Assembly (NCBI RefSeq): GCF_023554555.1
Contig: NZ_JAMJWC010000001.1
Coordinates: forward strand, 1,550,001 to 1,614,000
Length of the DNA: 64,000 nucleotides
Reading direction: 5' to 3'
Source of the DNA: Sphingobacterium sp. lm-10
GTDB taxonomy: Bacteria > Bacteroidota > Bacteroidia > Sphingobacteriales > Sphingobacteriaceae
Under the pieces are notes generated by a model. The model saw only the letters and a program-made list of their open reading frames with translations, had not been told where the DNA came from and ran no database searches. This document shows positions 1 through 8,599 of the stretch, piece after piece (position 1 is the first letter of the stretch; each line of letters opens with the position of its first letter). The position numbers and the translations under genes are program-made.

Positions 1-95
1 TGCCGGTAATGAAGCCGCACGGACCGGGTCCGATTATCCTACAAGATCACGGTGACTTGGTACGTTTCCGCAATATTTGGATCCGTCCTTTGTAA
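1..95 (+). CDS. C-terminal fragment of a DUF1080 (3-keto-disaccharide hydrolase family) protein
   Basis: The reading frame that opens at base 3 runs without a stop to TAA at 93-95 and encodes about 30 residues including [20 protein letters not shown]. The pattern ILQDHGD-x-V-x-FRNI is the typical end of a DUF1080 concanavalin-like domain, and the complete gene at 15602-17032 ends with an almost identical stretch (ILLQDHGDEVSFRNIKI). The rest of the gene lies left of the window, so its length, signal peptide and neighbours cannot be judged. By family this would be an exported enzyme acting on 3-keto sugars or glycosides. The assignment rests on a short but characteristic motif. A strong terminator follows 25 bp downstream. 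Confidence 0.7.
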   Translation, partial: PVMKPHGPGPIILQDHGDLVRFRNIWIRPL

Positions 96-120
96 TTCTG
101 ATCGGTTACTTAGTATATTA

Positions 121-160
121 TAAAGGTCGTGAACGTATGGTTCACGACCTTTATGTTTTT
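121..160 (+). terminator. Rho-independent terminator after the DUF1080 fragment
   Basis: A perfect 14-bp inverted repeat (121-134 with 140-153) with a 5-nt loop is followed by TGTTTTT. It lies 25 bp after the stop of the upstream gene and ends that transcription unit before the Crp-type gene at 334. Confidence 0.9.
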
Positions 161-333
161 ATAGGATAGCTATTTGATATGATCTATTTGTGGATTATTT
201 TACCATTTCAGAGGAAATAAAATTGTCAGCAAAAAAGTTTTAACAATGACCAACTTGCATAACTTATCATGCTTGAAAAAGCTTTTCATATATTTTGGTG
301 AGAGAAACATCAAGTGCTTCAACAACAAATATT

Positions 334-930
334 ATGAGTAATTTTCGACCTATGTATAATGCCCTTCAGAAAGTTATTAAAAAATTTGTGGATTTAGACG
401 ATAGTGAATGGCAACATTTACAAAGTCAATTCAAAATAGTAAACGTGCCTACACGGCAAAAATTAACGGAAATAGGTACAACGGAAAAGTCTCTGTATTT
501 TGTGGTCAAAGGCGTGATAAGACTGTATTGTATTAATGCGAAAAGCGAGGAAATTACCATCTTCTTATTTTCAGAGAATACCTTTGTGAGCTGCTATCAG
601 AGCTTTTTGACTCAAGAGCTCTCTGAACAGGCATTGGAAACTGTAGAAGATTGTACTTTGCTCCGAATAGATTATCAATCCTTCCACCGTCTTCACGTAG
701 ATCTCGCGAAGATGAACCAGTTGACCAGAGCCATTGCCGATCAGCGTTTCATCAATTCTCAAAAAATATTTATGGGACATATAACTCGTACGGCCGAAGA
801 GCGCTATCTCGACTTTGAAAAGCATTATGGAAATTTGTTGTTACGAGTTCCTCTAAACATTATCGCATCCTTCTTGGGCATTACTCCTGTCTCACTTAGC
901 CGCATCAGGCAACGGTTGAGCAAGAAATAA
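334..930 (+). CDS. Crp/Fnr-family transcriptional regulator
   Basis: The 198-residue protein has the two-part layout of the Crp/Fnr family. An N-terminal cyclic-nucleotide-binding-like beta-roll covers about residues 15-130 (LYFVVKGVIRLY, then ITIFLFSENTF), and a C-terminal helix-turn-helix covers about 178-197 (FLGITPVSLSRIRQRL). No Fnr-type N-terminal cysteines are visible, so an iron-sulfur sensor is unlikely, and the ligand cannot be told. The frame stays open upstream to a TTG at 295, but the ATG at 334 gives a normal family N-terminus; ATG 352 is an alternative. Bacteroidota carry many single-gene regulators of this type. The target may be the exported protein gene that starts 71 bp downstream, which is inference from position only. 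Confidence 0.85.
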   Translation: MSNFRPMYNALQKVIKKFVDLDDSEWQHLQSQFKIVNVPTRQKLTEIGTTEKSLYFVVKGVIRLYCINAKSEEITIFLFSENTFVSCYQSFLTQELSEQALETVEDCTLLRIDYQSFHRLHVDLAKMNQLTRAIADQRFINSQKIFMGHITRTAEERYLDFEKHYGNLLLRVPLNIIASFLGITPVSLSRIRQRLSKK

Positions 931-972
931 TTTTTATTATCTTTTGTTAAGTGCCTGCTTTTACGTTCTCGT

Positions 973-980
973 TACTTTTG
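973..980 (+). promoter_or_regulatory. Candidate -7 promoter element (TACTTTTG)
   Basis: TACTTTTG matches the Bacteroidota -7 consensus TAnnTTTG and lies 21 bp before the ATG at 1002. The nearest upstream TTTG (943-946) is 26 bp away, longer than usual, so the -33 element is poor. The box falls inside the region that an earlier in-frame start would use, which supports 1002 as the true start. Confidence 0.45.
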
Positions 981-1001
981 AGCGAACAGCATTTTTCAAT
1001 C

Positions 1002-1586
1002 ATGAGCAAATTTACCCAACCCATCATTCGTGGCGTTGTATACTGTATAGTGTATACATTACTTTCAAATACAAACCTTTACGCGCAATCGAAATCTAAA
1101 GTAGCCTTCGAACTAGAGGCGGATCCATTGGCCTACGTTTTAAACGGCTATTCGTTACATGCAGGCTTCAACTATGGTAGCTTCCGGTCAAGTGTTGGCA
1201 TTTTTGCGATTAAACAGCCCTCATTTTTTGTAAACAATGATAATTTTTCAGTGTATAGCTCAGGTTTCGATCTCAAAACCGACTATCTTTTCAAGAATAC
1301 AAAAGGTTTATATGCAGGTATTCAGTTTACTTACGGTAACGACGAGGTAAAACTAAAGAGTGACCCGCAAATCGAACAGGCTATCAAGGGACTGAACATC
1401 GGCTTACGATCTGGTTATCGGTTTATGTTTGGAAAAGCAGAAAATGATTACAAAGGTTTTTATATTAATCCTTGGGTAGCGCTTATTTTCGCAACTAATA
1501 CTCAGGATAGGATTATTGGTTCGGAAACGTACCAGCCATCAGCTGTCTCCATATTTCCAGCAGTGCATTTGGGTTGGCGGTTTTAG
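1002..1586 (+). CDS. Exported protein of unknown function, possible outer-membrane beta-barrel
   Basis: The 194-residue protein starts with a signal peptide (residues 1 to about 28, ending near LYAQS). The mature part has alternating hydrophobic and polar residues with many aromatic ends (FNYGSFRSSVGIF, DLKTDYLFKN, GLYAGIQFTYG), and the chain ends with HLGWRF. A terminal aromatic residue after such strands is usual for small outer-membrane beta-barrels. No enzyme motif is visible and I do not recognise the family. An in-frame start at 951 exists, but it lies before a promoter-like element at 973-980 and would bury the signal peptide. The gene follows the Crp/Fnr regulator in the same direction and may be its target or simply a neighbour. 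Confidence 0.7.
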   Translation: MSKFTQPIIRGVVYCIVYTLLSNTNLYAQSKSKVAFELEADPLAYVLNGYSLHAGFNYGSFRSSVGIFAIKQPSFFVNNDNFSVYSSGFDLKTDYLFKNTKGLYAGIQFTYGNDEVKLKSDPQIEQAIKGLNIGLRSGYRFMFGKAENDYKGFYINPWVALIFATNTQDRIIGSETYQPSAVSIFPAVHLGWRF

Positions 1587-1953
1587 CTCTAAAAGCTATA
1601 TTTATAAATGTATATAACATTCCGATTACAGTAAATCACTTTTACGCGAAGGCGATTATGTTCAATCGAATTGCAAGCACTCCGTCCGTGATTGTATAGG
1701 TCATTCATCCTATTTGCGCCAATAAAATGAAAGTTGATTGTTAGATAGGTATCGCGAATTTAGTCTCTAAGATAGCTAAGAAGAAGATTTTGTAGGTACC
1801 GCTATTTACTAGTGAATGATGAATTAGGGAAAACCAAAGCATAATGCAATCATTTGCATATCTTAGTGAGGTTGGACTTCTAACCTTTCCTGCAGATTGA
1901 ACAAACAATCTGTAGAAAACATTGTCCCTAATATATACATCGTAAACTAACCC
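1587..1953. other. 367-bp gene-free region upstream of the CNNM-type gene
   Basis: No convincing reading frame or RNA gene was seen. The right-hand part (1869-1912) carries two consecutive inverted repeats listed separately. The rest is AT-rich with short ATAGG/CCTAT inverted repeats around 1695-1715. No clear TAnnTTTG promoter element was found. Confidence 0.5.
1869..1912 (+). promoter_or_regulatory. Two tandem stem-loops in the probable 5' leader of the CNNM-type gene
   Basis: AGGTT (1869-1873) pairs with AACCT (1882-1886), and CAGATTG (1893-1899) pairs with CAATCTG (1906-1912) around a 6-nt loop. They end 41 bp before the ATG at 1954. A leader-RNA control element for a putative cation transporter is possible, but the stems are short and no known riboswitch class is recognised. 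Confidence 0.3.
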
Positions 1954-3288
1954 ATGATAACGGAGATTTGTATCATTTTACTATTAATTTTTTTTAATGC
2001 GATACTGGCGGCTTCCGAAACGGCCATATTGGCCAGTCGAAAATCCAGGTTACAAGTTGGCGCACGCAAAAACAGAAGTACCGCAGCGGCTGTACTTTTA
2101 CTAAAAAACAATCCCAATCGATTTCTATTGACCATACAAATTGGCATCACCTTAATTGGCATTATGATCGGTGTGGTGAGCAGCGGCAATATTGCCACTT
2201 ACCTTGCCAACCTTCTGGTCGATATTCCGTGGATAGCACCTTATCATTTCCCTGTAGCCATCGCTTTGATCGTGCTGGCAACTACCTATCTGGCATTGGT
2301 AATTGGCGAATTGGTCCCTAAAAGAATGGGCACGGCCAATCCAGAGCGGTATGCCGCGTGGATTGCAAAACCCATGATGTCCCTAAATAAATTAGTCCGT
2401 CCATTCACTTGGATGATTAATGGATCCGCGGATTTTATCAGCCGCCTTTTTAAGATTAGCACCGTGCGCGAAACCGTTACCGAAGAGGAGATAAAAGCAT
2501 TAGTGGATGAAGGCGTTAGCAGCGGCATTATTGAGCACATAGAACATGATCTGGTAGATCGCATCCTACGCTTGGGCGACAAAAAAGCGATCAACCTGAT
2601 GGTGCATCGCAGCAGAATCACGTACTTAGATATTAACAATAGCTTTGAAGTGAACAAAGCGTTTATCCTTGAGGCACAACACACCGAATACCCTGTCTGT
2701 GACGGTTCTTTTGATGAAGTTAGAGGCGTAGTACACATCAAAGCGCTGTTCAGAGCCTACCTCAATGGGAGCGAACCGGATCTGGCAAAACTAGTACGCC
2801 CCATACCTTACGTACATGAAAACAGCCTGGCCTATGCCGCTCTCGAGACATTACGCCAGTCGGAGGTTACTCAAGCCATTGTGGTAGACGAGTACGGAAG
2901 CCCGCAAGGTATTATTACAATGTATGATATTATGGGAACTTTGGTTGGCGGATTGGCCGTGGAGGAGGTGAGCGGAAACAAATACATCCGCCAGCGTACC
3001 GATGGCACCTATATGGTAGATGGCAGCTATCAGATAGATGATTTTTTCTCTTTTTTCGACATAAGTATCTCGGAAAAAGAACAGAACGATCTAGGCAGTA
3101 CTACCACCGTGGCGGGCCTGGTGTTTCTCTTGTTAGATCAGATTCCGCAAGAAGGCGATATGGTGTCGTACAAGAACCTATCTTTTGAAGTAATTGATAT
3201 GGATGCTCACCGCATTGATAAACTTTCGGTCAGCGTCTCCAATCAAAAGTCAGATCATCAGGAAGAAGCTCACGGCACGAGAGAATAA
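1954..3288 (+). CDS. CNNM/CorC (HlyC/TlyC) family membrane protein, putative divalent-cation efflux
   Basis: The 444-residue protein has the full family layout. A DUF21 transmembrane domain covers about residues 1-190, with hydrophobic segments near 2-20, 57-78 and 95-119. A pair of CBS domains follows at about 205-330 (typified by VTEEEIKALVDEG and QAIVVDEYGSPQGIIT), and a C-terminal CorC_HlyC transporter-associated domain at about 345-430. Family members in bacteria and animals are linked to magnesium or cobalt export, and CBS pairs often bind adenine nucleotides; the old name hemolysin is misleading. The start is the ATG at 1954 with no competing upstream start. The stop is 4 bp from the stop of the convergent lipoprotein gene. 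The role is inferred from family. Confidence 0.88.
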   Translation: MITEICIILLLIFFNAILAASETAILASRKSRLQVGARKNRSTAAAVLLLKNNPNRFLLTIQIGITLIGIMIGVVSSGNIATYLANLLVDIPWIAPYHFPVAIALIVLATTYLALVIGELVPKRMGTANPERYAAWIAKPMMSLNKLVRPFTWMINGSADFISRLFKISTVRETVTEEEIKALVDEGVSSGIIEHIEHDLVDRILRLGDKKAINLMVHRSRITYLDINNSFEVNKAFILEAQHTEYPVCDGSFDEVRGVVHIKALFRAYLNGSEPDLAKLVRPIPYVHENSLAYAALETLRQSEVTQAIVVDEYGSPQGIITMYDIMGTLVGGLAVEEVSGNKYIRQRTDGTYMVDGSYQIDDFFSFFDISISEKEQNDLGSTTTVAGLVFLLLDQIPQEGDMVSYKNLSFEVIDMDAHRIDKLSVSVSNQKSDHQEEAHGTRE

Positions 3289-3292
3289 AATG

Positions 3293-4021
3293 TTATTTCG
3301 AAAATTTATAGATCAAGCCTAAGCTAAACACGGCATTTCCTGCTTTCAAAAAATTATTATCTACCACACCAATATTAAATCCGTTGGTATACTGTAGCTG
3401 AAAGGATTTGTTGAGCTGCATACGGGTATAGAAAATAGGTTCTATGAAAAGATTCTCTTCTGGAGGGGATGGTAAGCCGTCGATCCAAAAGTCTTTCATA
3501 CGTATAAAACTACCCCGTATCGCCGTTCCGTAACTGAATTCTCTGGATCGTCCAAACAAACGTACGTCTTCGCGTTTTCTAGAAATATTGGCCTGCACAA
3601 AGATTTTTTCGAAATCCATCTCACGAATCTCTGTCGGAGCCATGCCCGTTGTAGTTGCACGGGTATCTGCATCACGTGCATTCCCTAGTCCGTATCCGGC
3701 ATAGAGTTCAAAGATGCGATCCGAATTTTTACCAAAACTGGTGAAGTAGCCAAGACCACCCTCATACATGTACTGTTTGTATTCTTGATTTCCGGATGTG
3801 TTATCTACATAAGAGCCATTGGCCATTACCGCTACGTGCTTGCCTACAGCTACAGCAAGATTGCCACTGGCATTGCCTTTTATATTTGCATGGGCAGCGG
3901 CATAAACTTCGCCTTGGTTGGCAAACATGGGCGTAGCCGGTACATTGGGCTGATAAATAGAACTACATCCTGATACGATGAACGCAGCAGCCAGATATAA
4001 GACACAAAAACTATTCTTCAT
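3293..4021 (-). CDS. Lipoprotein, predicted outer-membrane beta-structure, unknown function
   Basis: The 242-residue protein has a lipoprotein signal with the lipobox VSGC and lipidation at Cys19. The mature chain has repeated amphipathic strands separated by turns (GLGYFTSFG, IFELYAGYGLGN, FSYGTAIRGSF, FSLGLIYKFSK) and ends in an aromatic/lysine strand. This suggests a barrel or a beta-rich surface protein. I recognise no named family and no catalytic motif. The gene is monocistronic in appearance: convergent with the CNNM-type gene (4 bp between stops) and 69 bp downstream of nothing on its own strand except its own leader. A function in envelope structure would only be a guess. Confidence 0.7.
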   Translation of the reverse strand: MKNSFCVLYLAAAFIVSGCSSIYQPNVPATPMFANQGEVYAAAHANIKGNASGNLAVAVGKHVAVMANGSYVDNTSGNQEYKQYMYEGGLGYFTSFGKNSDRIFELYAGYGLGNARDADTRATTTGMAPTEIREMDFEKIFVQANISRKREDVRLFGRSREFSYGTAIRGSFIRMKDFWIDGLPSPPEENLFIEPIFYTRMQLNKSFQLQYTNGFNIGVVDNNFLKAGNAVFSLGLIYKFSK

Positions 4022-4090
4022 ATAAGCGATTGAGGTAATGCGCTACCTTACCGAAATACTGTGCCAAATCCCCTGATGGGTATCTAATCG

Positions 4091-4924
4091 CTAGAGAATT
4101 CCTTTACGAATTAATGCTGCTTCCATCTGCTTTTGCACATTAAGCGCCTCTTCTCTGGCCTTTTCCGCAAAGTCACGCCCCGAGGAAGCATAAATAATAG
4201 CCCTGGTACTATTCACCAACAACCCACATTGTGCATTCATACCGTATTCGCACACCTCTTCCAGCGATCCACCCTGCGCTCCCACACCGGGTACCAAAAG
4301 AAAATGATCTGGCGCATGAGCGCGAATGTTTAAGAATGCTTCTCCACGTGTCGCTCCTACCACATACATCAGATTATCGGTGGTGCCCCAACCATTTACC
4401 TGATCGATCACCTCTTCGAAGAGTTGCTTGCCGGCTTTGTCCGAAAAATTTTGAAAGTTCTTACTGCCTGCATTCGAGGTAAGTGCCAGCACGATTGCCC
4501 ATTTATCTTCGAAAGCCAAAAATGGTGTCACGGAATCCTCGCCCATATAAGGTGCAATGGTAATAGCATCGAAATCCAAACCGGATACAGCCGGATCAAA
4601 GAATGCCTGTGCATACATTTTAGAGGTGTTCCCAATGTCGCCACGTTTGGCGTCTGCAATGCGTAAGGTATTTTTAGGGAGGATCTCACTTGTTTTACGC
4701 AACGAGTCCCATCCCTTGGCGCCGTAACATTCGTAGAAAGCGATATTAGGTTTATAGGCGACACACAGATCTTCTGTAGCTGCCACAATCTCTTTATTGA
4801 AGGCAAAAATAGGATCTTCTTCGTCCAAGAGATGTTCTGGAATCTTAGTTAGATCGGTATCCAACCCGACACACAAAAAGCTTTTCTTGGCAACAATCTC
4901 TTGAAACAACGTTTCTTTAGTCAT
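4091..4924 (-). CDS. pyrF: Orotidine 5'-phosphate decarboxylase, long (type 2) subfamily
   Basis: This cytosolic enzyme converts OMP to UMP, the last step of de novo pyrimidine synthesis. The 277-residue length fits the long subfamily found in Bacteroidota and Mycobacterium rather than the E. coli type of about 240. Visible motifs are VGLDTDL (residues 19-25) and [11 protein letters not shown] (90-100), which contains the catalytic Asp91-Lys93-Asp96 array. The C-terminal phosphate-binding loop shows [11 protein letters not shown] followed by LLVNSTRAI. It starts 5 bp after the stop of the thioredoxin-like gene, so both are likely in one transcript with the pseudouridine synthase upstream. There is no other pyrimidine gene nearby. 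Confidence 0.95.
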   Translation of the reverse strand: MTKETLFQEIVAKKSFLCVGLDTDLTKIPEHLLDEEDPIFAFNKEIVAATEDLCVAYKPNIAFYECYGAKGWDSLRKTSEILPKNTLRIADAKRGDIGNTSKMYAQAFFDPAVSGLDFDAITIAPYMGEDSVTPFLAFEDKWAIVLALTSNAGSKNFQNFSDKAGKQLFEEVIDQVNGWGTTDNLMYVVGATRGEAFLNIRAHAPDHFLLVPGVGAQGGSLEEVCEYGMNAQCGLLVNSTRAIIYASSGRDFAEKAREEALNVQKQMEAALIRKGIL

Positions 4925-4929
4925 ACAAC

Positions 4930-5535
4930 TTATTCGGAAGCTAATTTCTTTAAATAATCAACAAATTCGGGGTCACTGTAGTCGGCCATGCCTTTGTGGG
5001 AAAATACGCGCTGACCTTCCTTATCCAATACAACAGTAGCCGGGATCGCTCCGCTCATCCAAGTAGAAGGGATATCGCTTTGAGGCACAAAAATAGGTAA
5101 ATCCAGCTTTTGCTTTTTCAAGAACTGCTTGGCTACATCCATATCGCCGTCTACATCAACCAACAGAAAGGCAATATCATCCTGTTCTCCAATGCGCTCG
5201 ATCAAGGTCTGGATGGAGGGCATCTCCGCCACACAGGGGCCACACCAAGTAGCCCAGAAATTGATAAATACGACTTTACCTTTCAGATCCGCGGTATGGA
5301 TAGATTTACCATCTACATCAGCGAGCGTCACGCCTTCATGTGTAGCCATTGGACCTGAAGTATCTGTGGCATCTGATGGTTGAGCATTTTCAACCTTTGG
5401 CTTGAATAAGCCGATTTTCATCAGCCCTCGTTGCAATACGGCTCTGCTGGCTGGCCAGAACATCAACAAAATCAGCACCACCAGTATGGCATACAGTATT
5501 TTACTTCCTAAAGAAAATCGAGGCCTATTACTCAT
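4930..5535 (-). CDS. Membrane-anchored TlpA/ResA-like thiol-disulfide oxidoreductase
   Basis: The 201-residue protein has one N-terminal transmembrane segment (about residues 11-28) and a periplasm-facing thioredoxin fold with the redox motif WATWCGPC (Cys98 and Cys101). A later cis-proline region ([15 protein letters not shown]) matches TlpA/ResA proteins. These reduce or isomerise disulfides in exported proteins, for example during cytochrome c maturation. The ATG at 5535 is preferred over a TTG two codons upstream. It lies between the rlu-type gene (14 bp upstream) and pyrF (5 bp downstream). The exact client is not shown by the sequence or the neighbours. Confidence 0.9.
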   Translation of the reverse strand: MSNRPRFSLGSKILYAILVVLILLMFWPASRAVLQRGLMKIGLFKPKVENAQPSDATDTSGPMATHEGVTLADVDGKSIHTADLKGKVVFINFWATWCGPCVAEMPSIQTLIERIGEQDDIAFLLVDVDGDMDVAKQFLKKQKLDLPIFVPQSDIPSTWMSGAIPATVVLDKEGQRVFSHKGMADYSDPEFVDYLKKLASE

Positions 5536-5549
5536 AATCAAAAACTTTT

Positions 5550-6293
5550 TTAAAGATCAAATTTCTCCAACTGTTTCAGCAAAGTAGCAAAATCTTTCGG
5601 ATAATCGGCTTCAAACACATAGTCTTTGCCCTCTATAGAGAAAGCAACCGACTTGGAATGAAGGGCGAAACGCTTCATAATAGGTTGTTCTTCCTGGCTT
5701 TTCGACATCGTAAAACCACGCTTTTTAATCTGTGACAGGTACACCGGCTTGCCTTTATACATGGCGTCTCCTACGATGGAAGCCCGTTGTGTAGCCAAGT
5801 GAATGCGAATCTGATGCATACGACCAGTGACCGGCCGACATTCCACTAAAGTGTAATGGTTGAAATATTGAATACTTTTGAAAAAGGTTTCCGCCCGTTT
5901 TCCATTTGCACGATCGATCGATACATTCTTATTTCCTTGATTCAGGATAGGAAGATCGACCAATAAATCTTCGAAAGTATGCGTTCCTTCGATAATGGCA
6001 TGATACACTTTGCGCACCCGTCGACGCTCAAATTCAATAGACACCGCACGGTAAGTTTCCGGATTTTTAGCAATCAATAATACGCCAGACGTATCCTTAT
6101 CCAACCTATGACAAACTTGAGCATCGGCATGATACCGTTTTGCCAGGCGTAAGATATTGATTTCATCGCCCTCTCGCTGATCAAGTGAAGACACAAAGGG
6201 CGGTTTATTGATTACAATCAGATTCTCATCTTCATGGATAATCAGATCCTCAAATTTTGGAAATTTAAAAAGACGTGCGTCGGCTTGTATCAT
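5550..6293 (-). CDS. RluA-family pseudouridine synthase
   Basis: The 247-residue protein carries the RluA-family signature HRLDKDTSG (residues 62-70) with the catalytic aspartate at 65. Other family blocks are NLIVINKPPF near 24-33, GRMHQIRIHLA in the middle and GDAMYKG. It isomerises uridine to pseudouridine in rRNA or tRNA. No N-terminal S4 domain is present, so the substrate specificity cannot be read from domain content. ATG at 6293 (MIQADARLF) is preferred; the frame extends five codons upstream to a weaker start at 6308. The gene is divergent from panB with 117 bp between the starts, and it heads the minus-strand run rlu-tlpA-pyrF. Confidence 0.9.
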   Translation of the reverse strand: MIQADARLFKFPKFEDLIIHEDENLIVINKPPFVSSLDQREGDEINILRLAKRYHADAQVCHRLDKDTSGVLLIAKNPETYRAVSIEFERRRVRKVYHAIIEGTHTFEDLLVDLPILNQGNKNVSIDRANGKRAETFFKSIQYFNHYTLVECRPVTGRMHQIRIHLATQRASIVGDAMYKGKPVYLSQIKKRGFTMSKSQEEQPIMKRFALHSKSVAFSIEGKDYVFEADYPKDFATLLKQLEKFDL

Positions 6294-6345
6294 GCCGCAA
6301 AAATACAAATAAGCAGAGACTTTTAGATTATCTTCCCAAAATACC

Positions 6346-6353
6346 TACTTTTG
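6346..6353 (+). promoter_or_regulatory. Candidate -7 promoter element for the panB-pxp operon
   Basis: TACTTTTG matches TAnnTTTG and lies 57 bp before the panB ATG, within the divergent rlu/panB region. No good TTG element is seen 19-23 bp upstream. If used, it would drive panB and the five genes that follow with short or overlapping junctions. Confidence 0.45.
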
Positions 6354-6410
6354 CTTGTACCAAGAAGTCGGTATATGGCTTCCTTAATTCTTTTTTAAAC
6401 ATAACGTTAC

Positions 6411-7226
6411 ATGTCAGTACATACCGTCATCAAAAGAGTCACTACAGCCAGCTTACAAACCATGAAACAACGCGGCGAGAAAATCAGTATGCTTACGGCG
6501 TACGACTACTCCATGGCGCGAGTATTAGATGAAGCTGGCTTGGACATATTACTAATAGGTGACTCAGCAGCGAATGTCTTCGCGGGGCATGAAACTACCC
6601 TACCCATCACACTCGATCAGATGATCTATCACGCATCCTCGGTAGTCCGTGCAGCGAAGCGCGCTATGGTGGTCGCCGATTTACCCTTCGGATCCTACCA
6701 GGGTGCTGTAAACGATGCATACCACGCAGCCGTTCGCATGATGAAAGAATCCGGAGCGCATGGACTGAAACTAGAAGGCGGTGTAGAAGTGATCGATAAT
6801 ATTCGAAAAATTGTGCAGTCGGGCATTCCCGTTTGTGGGCATTTGGGCTTAACTCCCCAATCGATTTACCAGTTCGGTGATTTCGGCGTACGTGCCAAAG
6901 AAGAGGCCGAAGCGGAGAAATTAAAATCAGATGCTTTACTACTGCAGGAGGCCGGATGTTTTGCCGTTGTACTGGAAAAAATACCTGCCCGTTTAGCCAC
7001 TGAGGTATCTCAAGCACTAAAGATCCCGACGATCGGTATTGGTGCTGGTAATGGCTGTGACGGACAAGTGCTCGTGGTAAACGATTTACTGGGCTTAACC
7101 AAAGACTTTAAACCTAAGTTTCTTCGTCGATACCTGGACTTGTATAGTGACATCTCCAAAGCAGCTTCACAATATGTGGATGATGTGAAATCCGGGAGCT
7201 ACCCGAACGAATCCGAACAATACTAA
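6411..7226 (+). CDS. panB: 3-methyl-2-oxobutanoate hydroxymethyltransferase
   Basis: PanB transfers a hydroxymethyl group from 5,10-methylene-THF to alpha-ketoisovalerate to give ketopantoate, the first committed step of pantothenate synthesis. The 271-residue length is normal. Motifs include MLTAYDYSMA (27-36), the metal-ligand loop IGDSAANV (Asp51), ADLPFGSY (Asp90), KLEGG and the late IPTIGIGAGNGCDGQVLV block. It is the first gene of a compact operon: the next frame starts 6 bp after its stop. No panC or panD is in the window. The link with 5-oxoprolinase genes downstream is unexpected metabolically and may reflect shared folate/amino-acid supply or merely a common promoter. Confidence 0.96.
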   Translation: MSVHTVIKRVTTASLQTMKQRGEKISMLTAYDYSMARVLDEAGLDILLIGDSAANVFAGHETTLPITLDQMIYHASSVVRAAKRAMVVADLPFGSYQGAVNDAYHAAVRMMKESGAHGLKLEGGVEVIDNIRKIVQSGIPVCGHLGLTPQSIYQFGDFGVRAKEEAEAEKLKSDALLLQEAGCFAVVLEKIPARLATEVSQALKIPTIGIGAGNGCDGQVLVVNDLLGLTKDFKPKFLRRYLDLYSDISKAASQYVDDVKSGSYPNESEQY

Positions 7227-7232
7227 ACGGCT

Positions 7233-7832
7233 ATGTTTAAAATCCTGATCATCGGCGCCTTACTAGGCATCTTGCTGTACTACAGCTTTCGTAGGTTGAA
7301 ACGTAGTTTTGGCTTGGCTTCCGTGAAAAAGAGCCGACCGGGATACATTGCGTTGGAGGTAGACTCTGCCGATACGAAACGGGCTATCCGTTCTACCGCG
7401 GTAACGGTAGGAACAGGTGGCATTTTGTTACTCATTATCTTACTGCTCGGCTTAAAGATCAAGATTTTACTGATTTTATTACCTATTGCCCTGTATCTAA
7501 TCGGTCAGATTTTCCTGTTGGCCAATCAAATGAATGCCATTCGAAGGCAGAAAGTCTGGTTTAACCCCCAAACCTCTGACCTATGGATTGAGGATGCCAC
7601 AAATGGGAATTATTCGGTCAATGTGTATCGCGATATTACTGCTGTAAAAACAGTAGGCGCTATTCAGCAGAATCGGGATGTTTTTTTTGGTTATTACGAG
7701 CTGATCACCACCAATGGATTCATACGGCTTCCTTCATTATTGAGTGAAAATAGGCAAAATACTTTCTTCTTCGACACCTTACGTGATGGGTTTGATATCA
7801 AACCTCATCGTGCGCTCTTCCCCCTACTTTAA
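7233..7832 (+). CDS. Predicted membrane protein of unknown function between panB and pxpB
   Basis: The 199-residue protein has a short N-terminal hydrophobic segment (residues 2-17) followed by a basic stretch (RRLKRSFGLASVKK). Two closely spaced hydrophobic segments lie at about 58-75 and 77-95, and a soluble C-terminal half has mixed alpha/beta composition (KVWFNPQTSDLWIED, FGYYELITTNGFIRLPS). The C-terminal half resembles a small PH-like or YcxB-like module in general pattern, but that is only an impression. I do not recognise a named family. It sits 6 bp after panB and 8 bp before pxpB, so it is almost certainly co-transcribed with both. A role connected to oxoproline handling is possible but not shown. 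Confidence 0.75.
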   Translation: MFKILIIGALLGILLYYSFRRLKRSFGLASVKKSRPGYIALEVDSADTKRAIRSTAVTVGTGGILLLIILLLGLKIKILLILLPIALYLIGQIFLLANQMNAIRRQKVWFNPQTSDLWIEDATNGNYSVNVYRDITAVKTVGAIQQNRDVFFGYYELITTNGFIRLPSLLSENRQNTFFFDTLRDGFDIKPHRALFPLL

Positions 7833-7840
7833 GACTCATC

Positions 7841-8599
7841 ATGGCTGATCAATTGACCACCACAGACAATTCCCTCCGCTATTACGCACTAGGTGAAAAG
7901 GCCGTGACGGTGGTATTTGGAGACAGCATTGATCCAAAAATATCCCATAAAATACGTTTGGCCGAAAGCGTGTTGAAGAACCATCCTTTTCCAGGCATGC
8001 TGAGCATCGTCGCAGCTTATACTACGCTATGTATTCATTACGACCCTTTTGTGATTAGATCCTCCGTTGTTATCGAAAATAAAAGTATACAGGCATGGGT
8101 AATGGATTACCTTTCTCAACTGATGAATTCTTTGCGGGAGCGAGCAGATGACAGGCCAGAGGTGGTAGTCATTCCGGTATGCTATGGGGGCACCTATGGC
8201 CCCGATTTAGAAGAGGTCGCGGCTCATACCGGCCTATCTGAAGAAGACGTTATTGCACTACATACGTCCAACACTTACCTGGTGTATATGATGGGTTTCA
8301 TGCCCGGATTCCCCTATCTTGGTGGGCTGGATGAACGATTGGCTACACCGCGCAAAAAAATGCCTCGACAACTTGTAGTGCAAGGATCCGTAGGTATTGC
8401 CGGAGCACAGACGGGCGTGTATCCACTGGATAGTCCGGGAGGTTGGCAACTGATTGGACGGACACCGTTACGACTTTTCGACCCTACAAATGAGCAACCC
8501 ATTTTGCTAAAAAGTGGTCAACAGGTTCGGTTTGAAACATTGGATCATCACCATTTCGAAGCATATCAACGTGATTCTTATGGAAATAAAACTTCATAA
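7841..8599 (+). CDS. pxpB: 5-oxoprolinase subunit PxpB (KipI family)
   Basis: PxpB is one of three subunits of the ATP-dependent prokaryotic 5-oxoprolinase, which opens 5-oxoproline to L-glutamate and so removes a spontaneous damage product of glutamine and glutamate. The 252-residue protein shows the KipI family pattern: an N-terminal YYALGEKAVTVVFGD block, central IPVCYGGTYGPDLEEVA, MGFMPGFPYLGGLD, and a C-terminal GWQLIGRTPLRLFDP. The older name, kinase-A inhibitor, comes from Bacillus. The 3' end overlaps the start of pxpC by 20 bp, and the order pxpB-pxpC-pxpA plus an NRAMP-like gene is the common cluster form. Confidence 0.93.
   Translation: MADQLTTTDNSLRYYALGEKAVTVVFGDSIDPKISHKIRLAESVLKNHPFPGMLSIVAAYTTLCIHYDPFVIRSSVVIENKSIQAWVMDYLSQLMNSLRERADDRPEVVVIPVCYGGTYGPDLEEVAAHTGLSEEDVIALHTSNTYLVYMMGFMPGFPYLGGLDERLATPRKKMPRQLVVQGSVGIAGAQTGVYPLDSPGGWQLIGRTPLRLFDPTNEQPILLKSGQQVRFETLDHHHFEAYQRDSYGNKTS

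Noticed and set aside
295..333. TTG start at 295 for the Crp/Fnr gene
   Set aside because: Adds 13 residues with no family similarity; ATG 334 gives the normal N-terminus.
8514..8579. Longer N-terminus of pxpC starting inside pxpB
   Set aside because: Family similarity begins at ATG 8580; the extension is pxpB sequence in another frame.
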